The notes: a model not told the origin generated them from the letters alone. A stretch of 21,886 nucleotides of DNA from an uncultured Clostridia bacterium (GCA_947625455.1 CANQOJ010000012.1:1-21886); one strand, 5' to 3'; counted from the stretch's first letter, positions 1 to 8,400 are shown. A program made the numbers and translations.

Positions 1-79
1 GTCAAACCAAGTATAAACAGGAAAAGTTGTTTGTACCGCAAGGCAACAAACGCGCTTCTCCCTCCAAACCACGTCCGAG

Positions 80-217
80 CGCTCCGGGGTGCAGCCACGG
101 CTTTGGCGAAGCGGAGAAGTTGTTCGAATAGGCGAAACGTTGCTTCCGCTTCGCCAAAGCCACGCGCGGCGCGCGGCAAATTCGCGTAGCGAATTTGAGT
201 GGCTGCACCCCGGAGCG
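80..217. repeat. Multi-arm inverted-repeat element (left copy)
   Basis: Seen directly: a perfect 19-bp inverted repeat (80-98 with 199-217), followed at once by a perfect 16-bp inner inverted repeat (99-114 with 146-161), with a separate 21-bp hairpin (177-197, 9-bp arms, loop GTA) between the inner and outer right arms. A GC-only stretch (162-176) adds more self-complementarity. Folded, this is a three-way junction. Short outer complementarity (CGTCCG at 72-77 with CGGACG at 226-231) extends it. No transposase or convincing ORF is inside. It is best read as a non-autonomous palindromic or MITE-like element. It resembles the element at 20543-20729 in layout and in a CTCCAAA-CCA stretch next to the outer arm. 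This and the hairpin and repeats that follow account for the gene-free stretch 1-380. Confidence 0.75.
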
Positions 218-291
218 CGCAGGACCGGACGCGCATTGATAAGGAAAGGAAGTTTTGACCTCAATAGTAACATGGTTTTTATACAGTCTGG

Positions 292-330
292 CGTAGGCAA
301 CCGTAATGGTTGCCTACGTTGTTTTAGTTT
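292..330 (+). terminator. Hairpin followed by T-rich tract
   Basis: An 11-bp perfect stem (292-302 with 308-318) with a 5-nt loop GTAAT is followed on the plus strand by TTGTTTTAGTTT. This is terminator-like for a plus-strand transcript entering from the left of the window. On the minus strand no T tract follows. No plus-strand gene is visible in positions 1-290, so what it terminates is unknown. Confidence 0.5.
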
Positions 331-428
331 AAAAACAATCTAAATAATCCGCGAAGCGGATACCTTAACTGACTACAGCGTTATCCGCCGTAAGGCGGAT
401 AATGCGTCCACTGTCCACTGTATACTGC
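328..428. repeat. Composite intergenic repeat, left copy (32-bp and 17-bp blocks)
   Basis: The block 328-359 is an exact 32-bp match to 20827-20858, and 412-428 is an exact 17-bp match to 20882-20898. A short CCTTAACTG follows the 32-bp block in both copies. Between them here lies a palindrome (381-402; arms 381-389 and 394-402, loop GTAA). The 32-bp block contains the small hairpin CCGC-GAA-GCGG and, read on the minus strand, leads into a T-rich stretch, so it could act as a weak terminator for the minus-strand gene ending here. The block overlaps the 3' end of the VWA gene, including its stop codon. Confidence 0.75.
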
Positions 429-1559
429 ATCCGTCTGCCCATTTAATGCAAGGTTCAATAGCTGCGGAAGTTTCTGCGGATTACAAGCGAAGCATGGGAT
501 ATCAAGCGAAGCGAGCTTTTTTGCCGTGCTTTCGTCATAATACGGTTTCCCTCCGTCAGCAAGCGCAAGCAGGCTTATCACCGTAACTCCCGACGCTTTC
601 ATCTCCTCCATTCGCCGTATCAGACCTGCCCTGTTTCCGCCCTCGCAAAGGTCTGAAACAAGAAAGAACAGCGTCTTGCGCGGGTTTTCGATAAACTGCT
701 GACAATAAGCGACGGACTTGTTTATATCCGTACCGCCTCCAAGCTGAAATCCGTAAAGCAAATCAACAGGATCTTCGCATTTGTCCGTAAGGTCAACTAC
801 CTCCGTGTCAAACGCGACAATGTGCGTTTTCAATGCCGACATACTCGCAAGAATACAGCTGATTACCGAGGAATATATGACCGACTCGCCCATTGAACCG
901 CTCTGGTCAACGTCAAGAATTACCGTCCATTTGTTAGCTGCCGAAACTGACGTGCGCTCAAAGAAATAGAAGTGTTCGGGAACTATCGTTTTGAGTTTTG
1001 GCGAATAGTGCTTCAGGTTTCTTCTTATCGTCATTTTATAGTCAAGCGCGGAAGCAGAGGGTATCGGAGAATGTTGGCGCTTATTTACCGCGGCGGTCAC
1101 GGCGCGCCTTATGTCCTGCTCTAAAAGCTTGTTTATATCGTCAACTATTTTTCTGATAAACGCTCTTACGCTGTCTTTTGAGCGCTTTGGAATCATGTCC
1201 TTAAGTGTCAGAATGGCAGTTGCAAGCGAAATGTCGGGCTCGGTGTTTTCCAGGATTTCGGGTTCAAATATCAGCTGTTTAAGTCCGCACCTTGTCATTG
1301 CGTCGTTTTGAATTATCTTCACAAGGTCTTTGTCAAACAGCGTCCTCACATCGCCCAGCCACCGCGAAATCTGCGGGTTTGACGGACCTTTTCCCCCGCT
1401 GTCCGAAAATCCGCCGTTTTTGTTGTAGATAGAAGCGAGAGCGTTATCCATAAGAAGCTGTTCTTCCGAAAGCGCGGGCATGTTCATATCGGAAAACCTT
1501 TTGCTGCTGTCCTGCCCTAAAATCAAGCGCCAGCGCTGCATTTGTTCGCATTTATCCAT
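381..1559 (-). CDS. VWA (MIDAS) domain protein of a YehL-type cluster
   Basis: A 392-aa soluble protein. The C-terminal half is a von Willebrand A domain (about 211-372) with a complete metal-ion-dependent adhesion site: DxSxS at D218/S220/S222 in the string DVDQSGSMGES, the Thr of GGGTD (T277), and the Asp of VSDL (D303). The N-terminal half is helical and unassigned. It is the last gene of the minus-strand cluster, 7 bp after the DUF5682 stop, with an AGGTG ribosome binding site ahead of ATG. Family knowledge: MoxR ATPases typically work with VWA partners, the ATPase remodelling or loading cofactors through the MIDAS. The closest described counterpart I can name is E. coli YehP. Oddity: about the last 15 residues (from about V379 to G392) are encoded by the intergenic repeat at 381-428, so the native C terminus was probably replaced. 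There is no signal peptide. Confidence 0.85.
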   Translation of the reverse strand: MDKCEQMQRWRLILGQDSSKRFSDMNMPALSEEQLLMDNALASIYNKNGGFSDSGGKGPSNPQISRWLGDVRTLFDKDLVKIIQNDAMTRCGLKQLIFEPEILENTEPDISLATAILTLKDMIPKRSKDSVRAFIRKIVDDINKLLEQDIRRAVTAAVNKRQHSPIPSASALDYKMTIRRNLKHYSPKLKTIVPEHFYFFERTSVSAANKWTVILDVDQSGSMGESVIYSSVISCILASMSALKTHIVAFDTEVVDLTDKCEDPVDLLYGFQLGGGTDINKSVAYCQQFIENPRKTLFFLVSDLCEGGNRAGLIRRMEEMKASGVTVISLLALADGGKPYYDESTAKKLASLDIPCFACNPQKLPQLLNLALNGQTDAVYSGQWTHYPPYGG

Positions 1560-1566
1560 AATTCAC

Positions 1567-3825
1567 CTACAAGTCAAAATCAAAGTCCGAAAGTCCGTCA
1601 ATCATTTCCTTAGCCGCTTCGTCAAGCTCGGCGTTTAAAACCTCGCTTACCTGTGCGCCGTTTAAACCCCAAATCTCGCCGAGATTTTCAGCTATGCTGT
1701 CCTTTTCATTCGCCGAAAAATCAGCAAACGCCCTGCGCAAAAATACCAGCGCGCGTTTAAATTCCTCTTCGTCAAGGGAGTTTATATACTCGTCAAGGCT
1801 TTCCCACAGCGACAGCCTTGCAATCAGCCCATAGCGGTTTTTAAGCGTCAATCCCTCAAACCACCCCGCGCCTAAATCTGCGGGAACGCCCTTTGACAAT
1901 CTCCTTGACACTTCGGTTTTAAGTTCGTCGTTTGTCATTTTGTTGCGCTCGAGGAGAATTGCCGTGCATAATCCAGAAAGCTTTGTGTTAAGGTCGTCGC
2001 GTGAAGAAACCTCTTTTAACGCCGTTATCCACTTTTCCGTTTCAAGAAACCCCTGTGCAAGTTCGACCGAGTTCAGCATATCAATAGCCTCCGCTATCGC
2101 CTTAGAAGCGTCGTCGTTGCACACGCACGCCGAACCCATGATAAGGCAGGCGCGGTAGTAAAGCTGTTTCAAGATAGGCTCAACAGCCGAACAGTCCGCT
2201 TTTCGTATATCGCCGTAGCTTATGACATTTGACAGGCTGAACGCTGTTCTTGCGAGTTCTTCAAACGACACCGCGTCAACTGCCGCCGCCTGAAGCGCGC
2301 TTACCGCATAGCTTATCGCTGTCGGCAGACCGCAGCAGAATGCGTCGTCGACCGCCTTGGCTATGACCGGCATTTCCTGCGCTTGTTCAACGGTTTCCTT
2401 TATCTGAAATGACGCGGCAAGTTCAACCGTATCTCCTTTCAGCGCCGATTCAACCAAAACTATCTCCGATTCGGGCGTCCAGCACAAATTCCATGCTTCT
2501 ACCCATGTTGCGTTCGTTTGGGTGTTGCCGATAAGCTGTGCAAAATTCATTCCGAGAACGCGCAGTTTATGCAGGAAAAACGAGCGGTTAAGGTCAAGAA
2601 ACGCCGATTTCTCAGTGCTTGCCCGCAAATTCTCCCGCAAGTCAAGTCTTAATTCCTGCGAAGTCACCGAGCGGTATTTTTCGAGTTTCAGTTCTTTAAG
2701 CAGGCGGTAGAAATCGTCCTGAATACTCGTTCTTGAAACGCCGTCGGGAAGTTCGCCTATTTTTGTTCCTATCTCCGTATCCGCACAGGCAACGCTTATC
2801 GCCGCAAAACTGCCCTCTCCTATGCAGGTTTGAGCCGCGTCTCTTAAATCACGCAGAGTAGGGATATTCCCTCCGCGCATTTTCGCCAGTGAACAAGCAA
2901 GGCGCATTGCTTCAATAACCTGTGCAGATGAAGCGGCGTTTCCGTTTTCGCGCATTTTCTCCGCAATTTTAGACAGGTAAGCGTTAGCGTGATACAGCCT
3001 GTCGCCTTTTTGCAAGCCGTCCTTTATAAGTTCGTAATATGCGGGAGCGTTATTTCCCGCGCCGTATCCCGAACGTGTTGAAAGCCTGTAATATGAATAC
3101 GGCATAAGTGTGTGCAATGACGGTATTTCGGGAAATTCGGGAAGTTCTTCTTCTGTTTCCCATGACTTCAAACCCTCAACATGATACGCGCCCGTTACCG
3201 CAACTATCTTTTCGGGCGAAATCCCGCTTTTCACCGCGCTTCTCAACACGCTTCGCATATGTATTTCGCGCATAGCCGTTTCTTCAGCGTCAAACCCGTC
3301 CTTTTCCGAAAATGCGCGTATATTTTCTCCGAAAAGGTTTGCACCCTCGCGGTAAGCCTCGTAATTTTCGCAGTGTTCAAGCGTTCTTTCCCAGAATGTT
3401 TCGTGAGAGCCGTCAATGCTTTTTTCGGAAATCAGTTCATAAACATCGGGCCTCTGTTCATCTTCATCAATTTCGTCAGCTTGCTCGGCTTGCCTTATTT
3501 TCATATCCGACAGCGCAAGAAACGTTTTTGAGGGAATGTCCATAAATTGCAGTCTGACGTTATTTTCATAACACCAGAGTATAGCCTGATATTCGGGCGA
3601 ATATTCCGCAAACGGGTAGAGGACAGTCCTCACGGGTACTGTCTGGGTGTACGCCAAAATTGCAAACGGAGGTTTTGTTTCATTCCTCACTATATCCTGC
3701 ACGGTATCCTCAAAATCGTTCGGCGCTTCAATTATGACCAATTCCGGTTTTATCCCGTCAAGATATTGCCGAAGATAAAATGCGCCCGCGGGGGATAAGT
3801 GCCGTATGCCGAAAAAGTTTATCAT
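1567..3825 (-). CDS. DUF5682 family protein (YehM-like)
   Basis: A 752-aa soluble protein. It begins with the characteristic DUF5682 start, FFGIRHLSPAGA, followed by LVIIEAPND, and later has AVTGAYHVEGL around residues 209-219. The paired GxxH motifs (GIRH at 6-9, GAYH at 212-215), E33 and the MREIHMR stretch (185-191) resemble the layout of the TraB/Tiki/GumN putative metallohydrolase fold. That link is my inference, not an established assignment. The rest is helical and low in recognisable motifs, with an acidic C terminus (DFDFDL). The start codon overlaps the MoxR stop as ATGA (3822-3825), so translation is probably coupled. In enterobacteria the same family (YehM) sits beside YehL and YehP. 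Biochemical function is unknown. Confidence 0.82.
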   Translation of the reverse strand: MINFFGIRHLSPAGAFYLRQYLDGIKPELVIIEAPNDFEDTVQDIVRNETKPPFAILAYTQTVPVRTVLYPFAEYSPEYQAILWCYENNVRLQFMDIPSKTFLALSDMKIRQAEQADEIDEDEQRPDVYELISEKSIDGSHETFWERTLEHCENYEAYREGANLFGENIRAFSEKDGFDAEETAMREIHMRSVLRSAVKSGISPEKIVAVTGAYHVEGLKSWETEEELPEFPEIPSLHTLMPYSYYRLSTRSGYGAGNNAPAYYELIKDGLQKGDRLYHANAYLSKIAEKMRENGNAASSAQVIEAMRLACSLAKMRGGNIPTLRDLRDAAQTCIGEGSFAAISVACADTEIGTKIGELPDGVSRTSIQDDFYRLLKELKLEKYRSVTSQELRLDLRENLRASTEKSAFLDLNRSFFLHKLRVLGMNFAQLIGNTQTNATWVEAWNLCWTPESEIVLVESALKGDTVELAASFQIKETVEQAQEMPVIAKAVDDAFCCGLPTAISYAVSALQAAAVDAVSFEELARTAFSLSNVISYGDIRKADCSAVEPILKQLYYRACLIMGSACVCNDDASKAIAEAIDMLNSVELAQGFLETEKWITALKEVSSRDDLNTKLSGLCTAILLERNKMTNDELKTEVSRRLSKGVPADLGAGWFEGLTLKNRYGLIARLSLWESLDEYINSLDEEEFKRALVFLRRAFADFSANEKDSIAENLGEIWGLNGAQVSEVLNAELDEAAKEMIDGLSDFDFDL

Positions 3826-4907
3826 TCGTTCAGCTCCCTGCAGGCATTATAAAGCCCGCTCCATGCCATTCCGCGCTTTTTCATGATGTTTTCGAGATAT
3901 TCTTTCCAGGCTACGCCGTCCTTGTCGTCGTCCTTTACGACAGCGCCCTGAAGCCCCGCGGCTATATCCTCGTCGGAAATTTCGCCGTTTCCGAAACTTC
4001 CCGCAAGCGCCATGCTGTTGCAGAGAAGCGAGATAGCCTCGGCGGTTGAAAGCACGCCCGCCGTGGTTTTCAGCTTTTGCTTTTTGTCAAGGGTTTCGCC
4101 TTTTCTTAGTTCACGGAATATGGTGCATATCTTTTCGATAACCTCGTCTTTCGGAAGCGCGGCGTTCAAATCAAGATTTTCCGACAGCTGTTCAACTCTT
4201 GTCTTTACAATGTTCATTTCCTCTTCAAGCGTTTCGGGCGCTGGCAACACCACAATGTTGAAACGCCTTTTGAGCGCGGCGGACATATCGTTTACGCCCT
4301 TGTCGCGGGTGTTTGCGGTGGCGATTATTGAAAATCCCTTTTTCGCGGGAACTTCAAGCGACAATTCGGGAACGCTTATCCGCTTTTCCGAAAGCAGCGA
4401 AATCAGCGTATCCTGAACTTCGGACGCACACCTTGAAATCTCCTCAACTCTTGCGATTGCACCGTCCTCCATTGCCGTAAAAACGGGGCTTTTGAGCATT
4501 GCTTCCTCGGACGGGCCGTTTGCAATAAGCATGGCGTAATTCCACGAGTAGCGTATCTGTTCCTCGGTAGTGCCTGCCGTGCCTTGTATAACGCGGGAGG
4601 AGTTGCCGTTTATAGCCGCCGTCAGATGTTCGGAAAGCCAGCTTTTAGCCGTTCCCGGTTCGCCTATGAGAAGTAACGCGCGGTCGGTTACAAGCGTTGC
4701 AATCGCTATTTCAACTAATCTTTCGTGACCTATATATTTAGGCGTAATAACGGTTTTCCCAACTTTTCCTCCGCATATGTATGTTTTAACAGAACGCGGC
4801 GACATTCTCCAACCCTCGGGAATGGGATCTTTCTCCGCTTTGATAAGCGCGTTCAATTCTTCTTCAAAAAGCTGTTCGGCGGGAAGCCTTAATATTGAAT
4901 TGTCCAT
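3822..4907 (-). CDS. MoxR-family AAA+ ATPase (YehL-like)
   Basis: A 361-aa AAA+ ATPase. Walker A is GEPGTAKS at about 82-89. The Walker B region reads ARVEEIS at about 152-158 instead of the usual LDE. Sensor 1 is ATANT (about 196-200), and ALKRRFN (about 211-217) carries the arginine finger region. A helical lid follows. I place the start at 4907 (MDNSIL), with AAAGGAG spaced correctly upstream. A longer reading to 5015 would run into the repeat element and lacks a ribosome binding site. Family knowledge: MoxR ATPases form hexamers and act as chaperones with VWA proteins; the YehL subfamily is one of the named branches. Here the VWA partner is two genes downstream. The start is 172 bp from the HEAT gene stop, because a MITE-like repeat sits between. 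Confidence 0.9.
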   Translation of the reverse strand: MDNSILRLPAEQLFEEELNALIKAEKDPIPEGWRMSPRSVKTYICGGKVGKTVITPKYIGHERLVEIAIATLVTDRALLLIGEPGTAKSWLSEHLTAAINGNSSRVIQGTAGTTEEQIRYSWNYAMLIANGPSEEAMLKSPVFTAMEDGAIARVEEISRCASEVQDTLISLLSEKRISVPELSLEVPAKKGFSIIATANTRDKGVNDMSAALKRRFNIVVLPAPETLEEEMNIVKTRVEQLSENLDLNAALPKDEVIEKICTIFRELRKGETLDKKQKLKTTAGVLSTAEAISLLCNSMALAGSFGNGEISDEDIAAGLQGAVVKDDDKDGVAWKEYLENIMKKRGMAWSGLYNACRELNE

Positions 4908-4947
4908 AATTTTCTCCTTTAAATTGACTAAAAATTTAAGTCTACTT

Positions 4948-5078
4948 ACAGACTGCCGAGAAAGCCCCAGATACGAGGAAGCGTTACTGCAACTAGCCTT
5001 TGTGGCTGTACGCATTATCCGCTTCGCGGAAAACGCTGTTACGCTGATGAAGTAGATGGGGCTTTATCGACAGTCTGT
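4948..5078. mobile_element. MITE-like repeat, copy A
   Basis: A short element with imperfect terminal inverted repeats: ACAGACTG...CCCCAGAT at the left and AGATGGGG...CAGTCTGT at the right, about 24 bp each. Inside are two blocks shared with copy B at 8885-9051: GCAACTAGCC... (4989-5009, exact 21-bp match) and GCATTATCCGC-n-GCGGAAAACGC (5012-5036). There is no room for a transposase. It starts 2 bp after the HEAT gene stop codon and ends 40 bp before the MoxR start, in the gap of an otherwise tightly packed operon. I see no clear target-site duplication. It may fold in RNA and modulate read-through or stability. Confidence 0.75.
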
Positions 5079-5079
5079 G

Positions 5080-6909
5080 TCAATGTTGGGGCGCCCAGTA
5101 GTGGTATATATCGTCCCTTAAATCCTCTAAATCAATGTTCAGCGTTATATTGTTAGCCTTGGCATAGTTTTCAAGGTTGTCAACTTCCCTGCAAAGGTAT
5201 TCATAATCGCTCGGCACCCAGCGAAGGAATTTAAACGCTTCTCTGTAATTGTCCTTGAACTTCGTGTGGTTTTTCTTGTAATATTCAAAAACAAGCCCCT
5301 CGATATTTGTAAAGCCCATGCCTTTCAGAATTAAAAGATAGTTTAAAGCGTCGTTGTCATCAACTACCCGCTTGAAGAAAAACTGTTTTAATTTTTCGCG
5401 CATTTCTTCGTCATTCTTGTCATACAACTCGCTCGCAAAATATTCCGGCATATACCAGTCACAGCTTAAAAACATATCGAACCATTTTTCCTTTACGGGC
5501 TGACGAATGGGAACAGTATAGGTTTCGCAAACTTCGGAAACGGTTGTGTTGGTGTCATACACCTTAAACTGAATGTAATACTTCCCGTCAATGCACGTTA
5601 TGTGTTTAACGCAGGACATCGCGGCAGTGTAGAATACGCTCTTGTTGGTTTGCTTCTGGGCGCGCTCTTTTGCTTCGAGGATTTTCTTCTTGAAATAGTC
5701 GGTGCAGTCGTCAGTGCCTAAAATATGCGCGAAAAATGCGCTTTCTTCAAACTGCACGGGATATTTCTTCTCAAACTCCAGCGCAAGCGCGCACATATCG
5801 GGGTCGCCCGTTGTTGCAACAGTTACCGTAAGTGCGGTGTTTATCATCTCTCTTATATCTGCTTCTTCGGGCGCGGCGGCTTTTCTTAAAAATTCAACAA
5901 CTTCCTTGCCGAGTTTCCCTTGAAACGCGAAATAATCAATGTCCACAAGTCCTAAGCCGTTCATTTTGTAACTCCCGCCGTCGTTGTTGTCGAAAAGCCT
6001 GTTGCCGATTTTCGCGGCTAACCTGCACGCCCAAGGGGTGCGGCTGTATGCTAAATGTCCGAGCGTTTCCTGCGGTTTTTTCTTCTCCATTTCTTCAAAG
6101 AACTCTTTTGCCTTGCCGCAGTCCAGCTTTGCAAGAGTATTGAGCGCCTCGGTCTTTATCGCGCCTTTTTCGGTTTTTGTGAGTTCAATAAGCTTTTCGG
6201 CGTTTGTTACGTCATGTCTTAACGCTCGTATAAGCATTCTTTTCGCGTCCTTTTCGGAAAGCGGAATGTTTTCAAGATAGAAGTCGTTTTCATCTGCTCC
6301 CCCAAACTCGTCAATAAGCAAAATACGCCTTATGGTTTCCCTTTTGCCCTTGGGATTAAATCCCCTTTTAAGCAGCGGGAGCATACTCTTTCCCATACCC
6401 TTGACTATCGGGTATACAAGATTTGACTGCTCGCCGTAAGACGCGCCGAGGCACTCCACAAGCGCGGGCTTTACACGGTAGTCCTCAAACAGCTCCAAAT
6501 GTTCCTCCTGCGCCTTACGGATAATGTCATACTGCCCGCCGCCCGAACCTGTAAGGGCGTTTATAAGCCTTGACAATACGGAATACGGCGCGTTTACTAC
6601 CTTTGTGTTAAAGTCCATGCAGTCAAGTTCTTTCATATCTCCCGCGACATTTTCACCCGCAAGCGCGGTTATTACCGAATCCGTAAGCGTTATAGCGTCA
6701 AGCAGTGTACCCGCAGTATCCCCGCATTCACCCGAAACAAGACTGCTCGTAAGTTCGTAGATTTTCCCGAAAACGGGAGATGCGCTTTTAAGTTGAGCAA
6801 AAGTTTCAACGGCTTTTTTCAGTCTGAAATTTTCCGAAATAAGATTAGTTCCCGCGACAGCCGTTGAACGAAGCTGTGCGCGAAGTTCGGTGATAGGCGT
6901 TATATCCAT
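5080..6909 (-). CDS. Large helical (HEAT-like) repeat protein of the YehL-type cluster
   Basis: A 609-aa protein with no signal peptide or membrane segment. The central part (about 150-350) has repeating helical pairs with leucine/alanine-rich spacing, as in HEAT repeats (for example around KTEALNTLAKLDCGKAKEF). The C-terminal third contains mixed strands, aromatic residues (KWFDMFLSCDWYMPEYF) and an acidic end. I do not recognise a catalytic motif. The start has a strong GGAGGT site and lies 12 bp after the SWIM gene stop, so the two are co-transcribed. Enterobacterial yeh clusters also have a large helical neighbour (YehI, DUF4132), but I cannot show homology by eye. The stop codon lies almost at the edge of repeat copy A. 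A scaffold role in the MoxR/VWA machine is inference. Confidence 0.7.
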   Translation of the reverse strand: MDITPITELRAQLRSTAVAGTNLISENFRLKKAVETFAQLKSASPVFGKIYELTSSLVSGECGDTAGTLLDAITLTDSVITALAGENVAGDMKELDCMDFNTKVVNAPYSVLSRLINALTGSGGGQYDIIRKAQEEHLELFEDYRVKPALVECLGASYGEQSNLVYPIVKGMGKSMLPLLKRGFNPKGKRETIRRILLIDEFGGADENDFYLENIPLSEKDAKRMLIRALRHDVTNAEKLIELTKTEKGAIKTEALNTLAKLDCGKAKEFFEEMEKKKPQETLGHLAYSRTPWACRLAAKIGNRLFDNNDGGSYKMNGLGLVDIDYFAFQGKLGKEVVEFLRKAAAPEEADIREMINTALTVTVATTGDPDMCALALEFEKKYPVQFEESAFFAHILGTDDCTDYFKKKILEAKERAQKQTNKSVFYTAAMSCVKHITCIDGKYYIQFKVYDTNTTVSEVCETYTVPIRQPVKEKWFDMFLSCDWYMPEYFASELYDKNDEEMREKLKQFFFKRVVDDNDALNYLLILKGMGFTNIEGLVFEYYKKNHTKFKDNYREAFKFLRWVPSDYEYLCREVDNLENYAKANNITLNIDLEDLRDDIYHYWAPQH

Positions 6910-6921
6910 AAATTACCTCCG

Positions 6922-8400
6922 TTAATAAAGCAGTCTTACGACAGTGTTTTCGCTGTCGGGAATAATGCAAAGCGGGTGAGCGCAAATCCTGCCCTCGGCA
7001 GAGTTGAAGTGAAATCCGCAGAGCATTACTCCGTTTTCGAGAAGTTTCCTGTAGGGAAGCATTGAAAGCCTTTCGGTCGTTTCTTCGCTGCCGTAGAAAT
7101 CCTTAAGTTCAATCATATCGCCGCCTTTTGATTTAAGAACGGTTTTATCGCCGATTTTGCCTATTTTTGAAAATGCCGTAAGTTTGTAGATTATAGGGCT
7201 TGTCATGGCGTTTTGCAGGTAGTTTTTAATGCTCTTCATCTCTGATTTTACGGAGCTTATTGCATATGACCGCAGTTTATCGAAATCATAGACCGTAACA
7301 TCATTAAATTCCGCGTTATCCCAGCGCACTCTTACATTTCCCTCGCCCGGATAAACCGCCATAACGGGAACATCAACCGCGCTGAAAACCGAATCGTCTG
7401 CCTTTATGCGCTTGAGCAGTTTCAGCGGTCGGAAATTTTTGGTGAGGTAGATTTTACCGCTGTTCAGTTCAACCCATATTCCGCTTTCGATATACTCTTG
7501 TCTTGCTTCGTCAAAAGTCACCGAAAACGAAAGCTGAATCATTCTCGCATTGTTCACAACTTTTCCTATGCTTTCAAGTTCGGTTAATTTCCAGTTTCCG
7601 CCGAGTTCTTCATACAGCACCGTATCATCAAGCGCGGGATCGTCGTTTTCTATCTTATCGGCAATATACTTGCGTGATTTCTTAATAAGCGAGTTTAATT
7701 TTTCGAGGGTGTCAATGGCGTTGTCGTAATGTATTTCAAGATTGTCTTTCTGATACTCTGTTATCTCAATGATAAGGCGGTTGAACAGGCGCTGTATTCC
7801 GATAAGATAATAGTCGCCGAATTGTTTTGACAACTCCTGATAATTGCTAAGCGCAACGCCGCCCATTGTTCCCAGACCTGCCGAAATAAGTTCCTTTACC
7901 GCCTTTTCGCACAGTTCAAGACCATCAAGCTGTTTTTTGAACTTTTTCTTCTTTGCTGAACTTGCGGTTTTCTTTGCGGAAGATTTCTTCTTCTCGGCTT
8001 GTTCGGATGTTTCGGGGGTTTCTTCGGTTTTGCCGTTATCGTTTTGCTTTTCGGATTTTGCTTTCAGTTTAGCGCGTTTTGAGAGAATATCTTCGGGGAT
8101 TTCACAGATTTCAAACGTCTTGTCCGACATCATCTCGTACATAAGCGCAAGCGAGTGTTTGCAGGGAAACTGCCTGCTGGGGCATGAACAGCGGTATACG
8201 GGGTGATTTTCGTCAATGTAGTCGGCGGAAGTGATATAAGGGTTTTTCCCGCTTCCCTTACATTCGCCCATGAAAAAGCTGTCGTCCGCAGAGCGGTACA
8301 GCTTTATAAATCCTCCGCCGGAGGAGATTTTCTTGCCGTTTGCCGCCGCCGCGGAATTTGGCGCAAGCGACAAAATGAGTTGCTCGGTGATATTTTTCAT
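6922..8400 (-). CDS. SWIM zinc-finger protein (YehQ-like)
   Basis: A 492-aa protein. Near the N terminus is a SWIM-type zinc finger: CSC at 71-73 and CKH at 80-82 (pattern CxCx6CxH) in YRCSCPSRQFPCKHSLAL. A Lys/Glu/Ser-rich, probably disordered linker follows (about 107-157), then a helical region and a beta-rich C-terminal half without a motif I recognise. SWIM fingers bind DNA or proteins. The start has AAAGGAG 8 bases upstream. It is the first gene of the minus-strand cluster, directly downstream of a strong promoter, and SWIM proteins are regular partners of YehL-type MoxR/VWA clusters. It carries no nuclease or helicase motif, so a direct enzymatic role is not indicated. Confidence 0.85.
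   Translation of the reverse strand: MKNITEQLILSLAPNSAAAANGKKISSGGGFIKLYRSADDSFFMGECKGSGKNPYITSADYIDENHPVYRCSCPSRQFPCKHSLALMYEMMSDKTFEICEIPEDILSKRAKLKAKSEKQNDNGKTEETPETSEQAEKKKSSAKKTASSAKKKKFKKQLDGLELCEKAVKELISAGLGTMGGVALSNYQELSKQFGDYYLIGIQRLFNRLIIEITEYQKDNLEIHYDNAIDTLEKLNSLIKKSRKYIADKIENDDPALDDTVLYEELGGNWKLTELESIGKVVNNARMIQLSFSVTFDEARQEYIESGIWVELNSGKIYLTKNFRPLKLLKRIKADDSVFSAVDVPVMAVYPGEGNVRVRWDNAEFNDVTVYDFDKLRSYAISSVKSEMKSIKNYLQNAMTSPIIYKLTAFSKIGKIGDKTVLKSKGGDMIELKDFYGSEETTERLSMLPYRKLLENGVMLCGFHFNSAEGRICAHPLCIIPDSENTVVRLLY

Noticed and set aside
2..343. Two frames (minus 2-208, plus 89-343) over the left inverted-repeat element
   Set aside because: Both read through palindromic DNA, resemble each other because of it, and lack ribosome binding sites.
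4908..5015. N-terminal extension of the MoxR ATPase frame
   Set aside because: It runs into repeat copy A, has no ribosome binding site, and the internal ATG at 4907 has AAAGGAG at the right distance.
5702..6280. Several plus-strand frames within the HEAT gene
   Set aside because: They are shadows of a long, well-started minus-strand gene and have no recognisable motifs.
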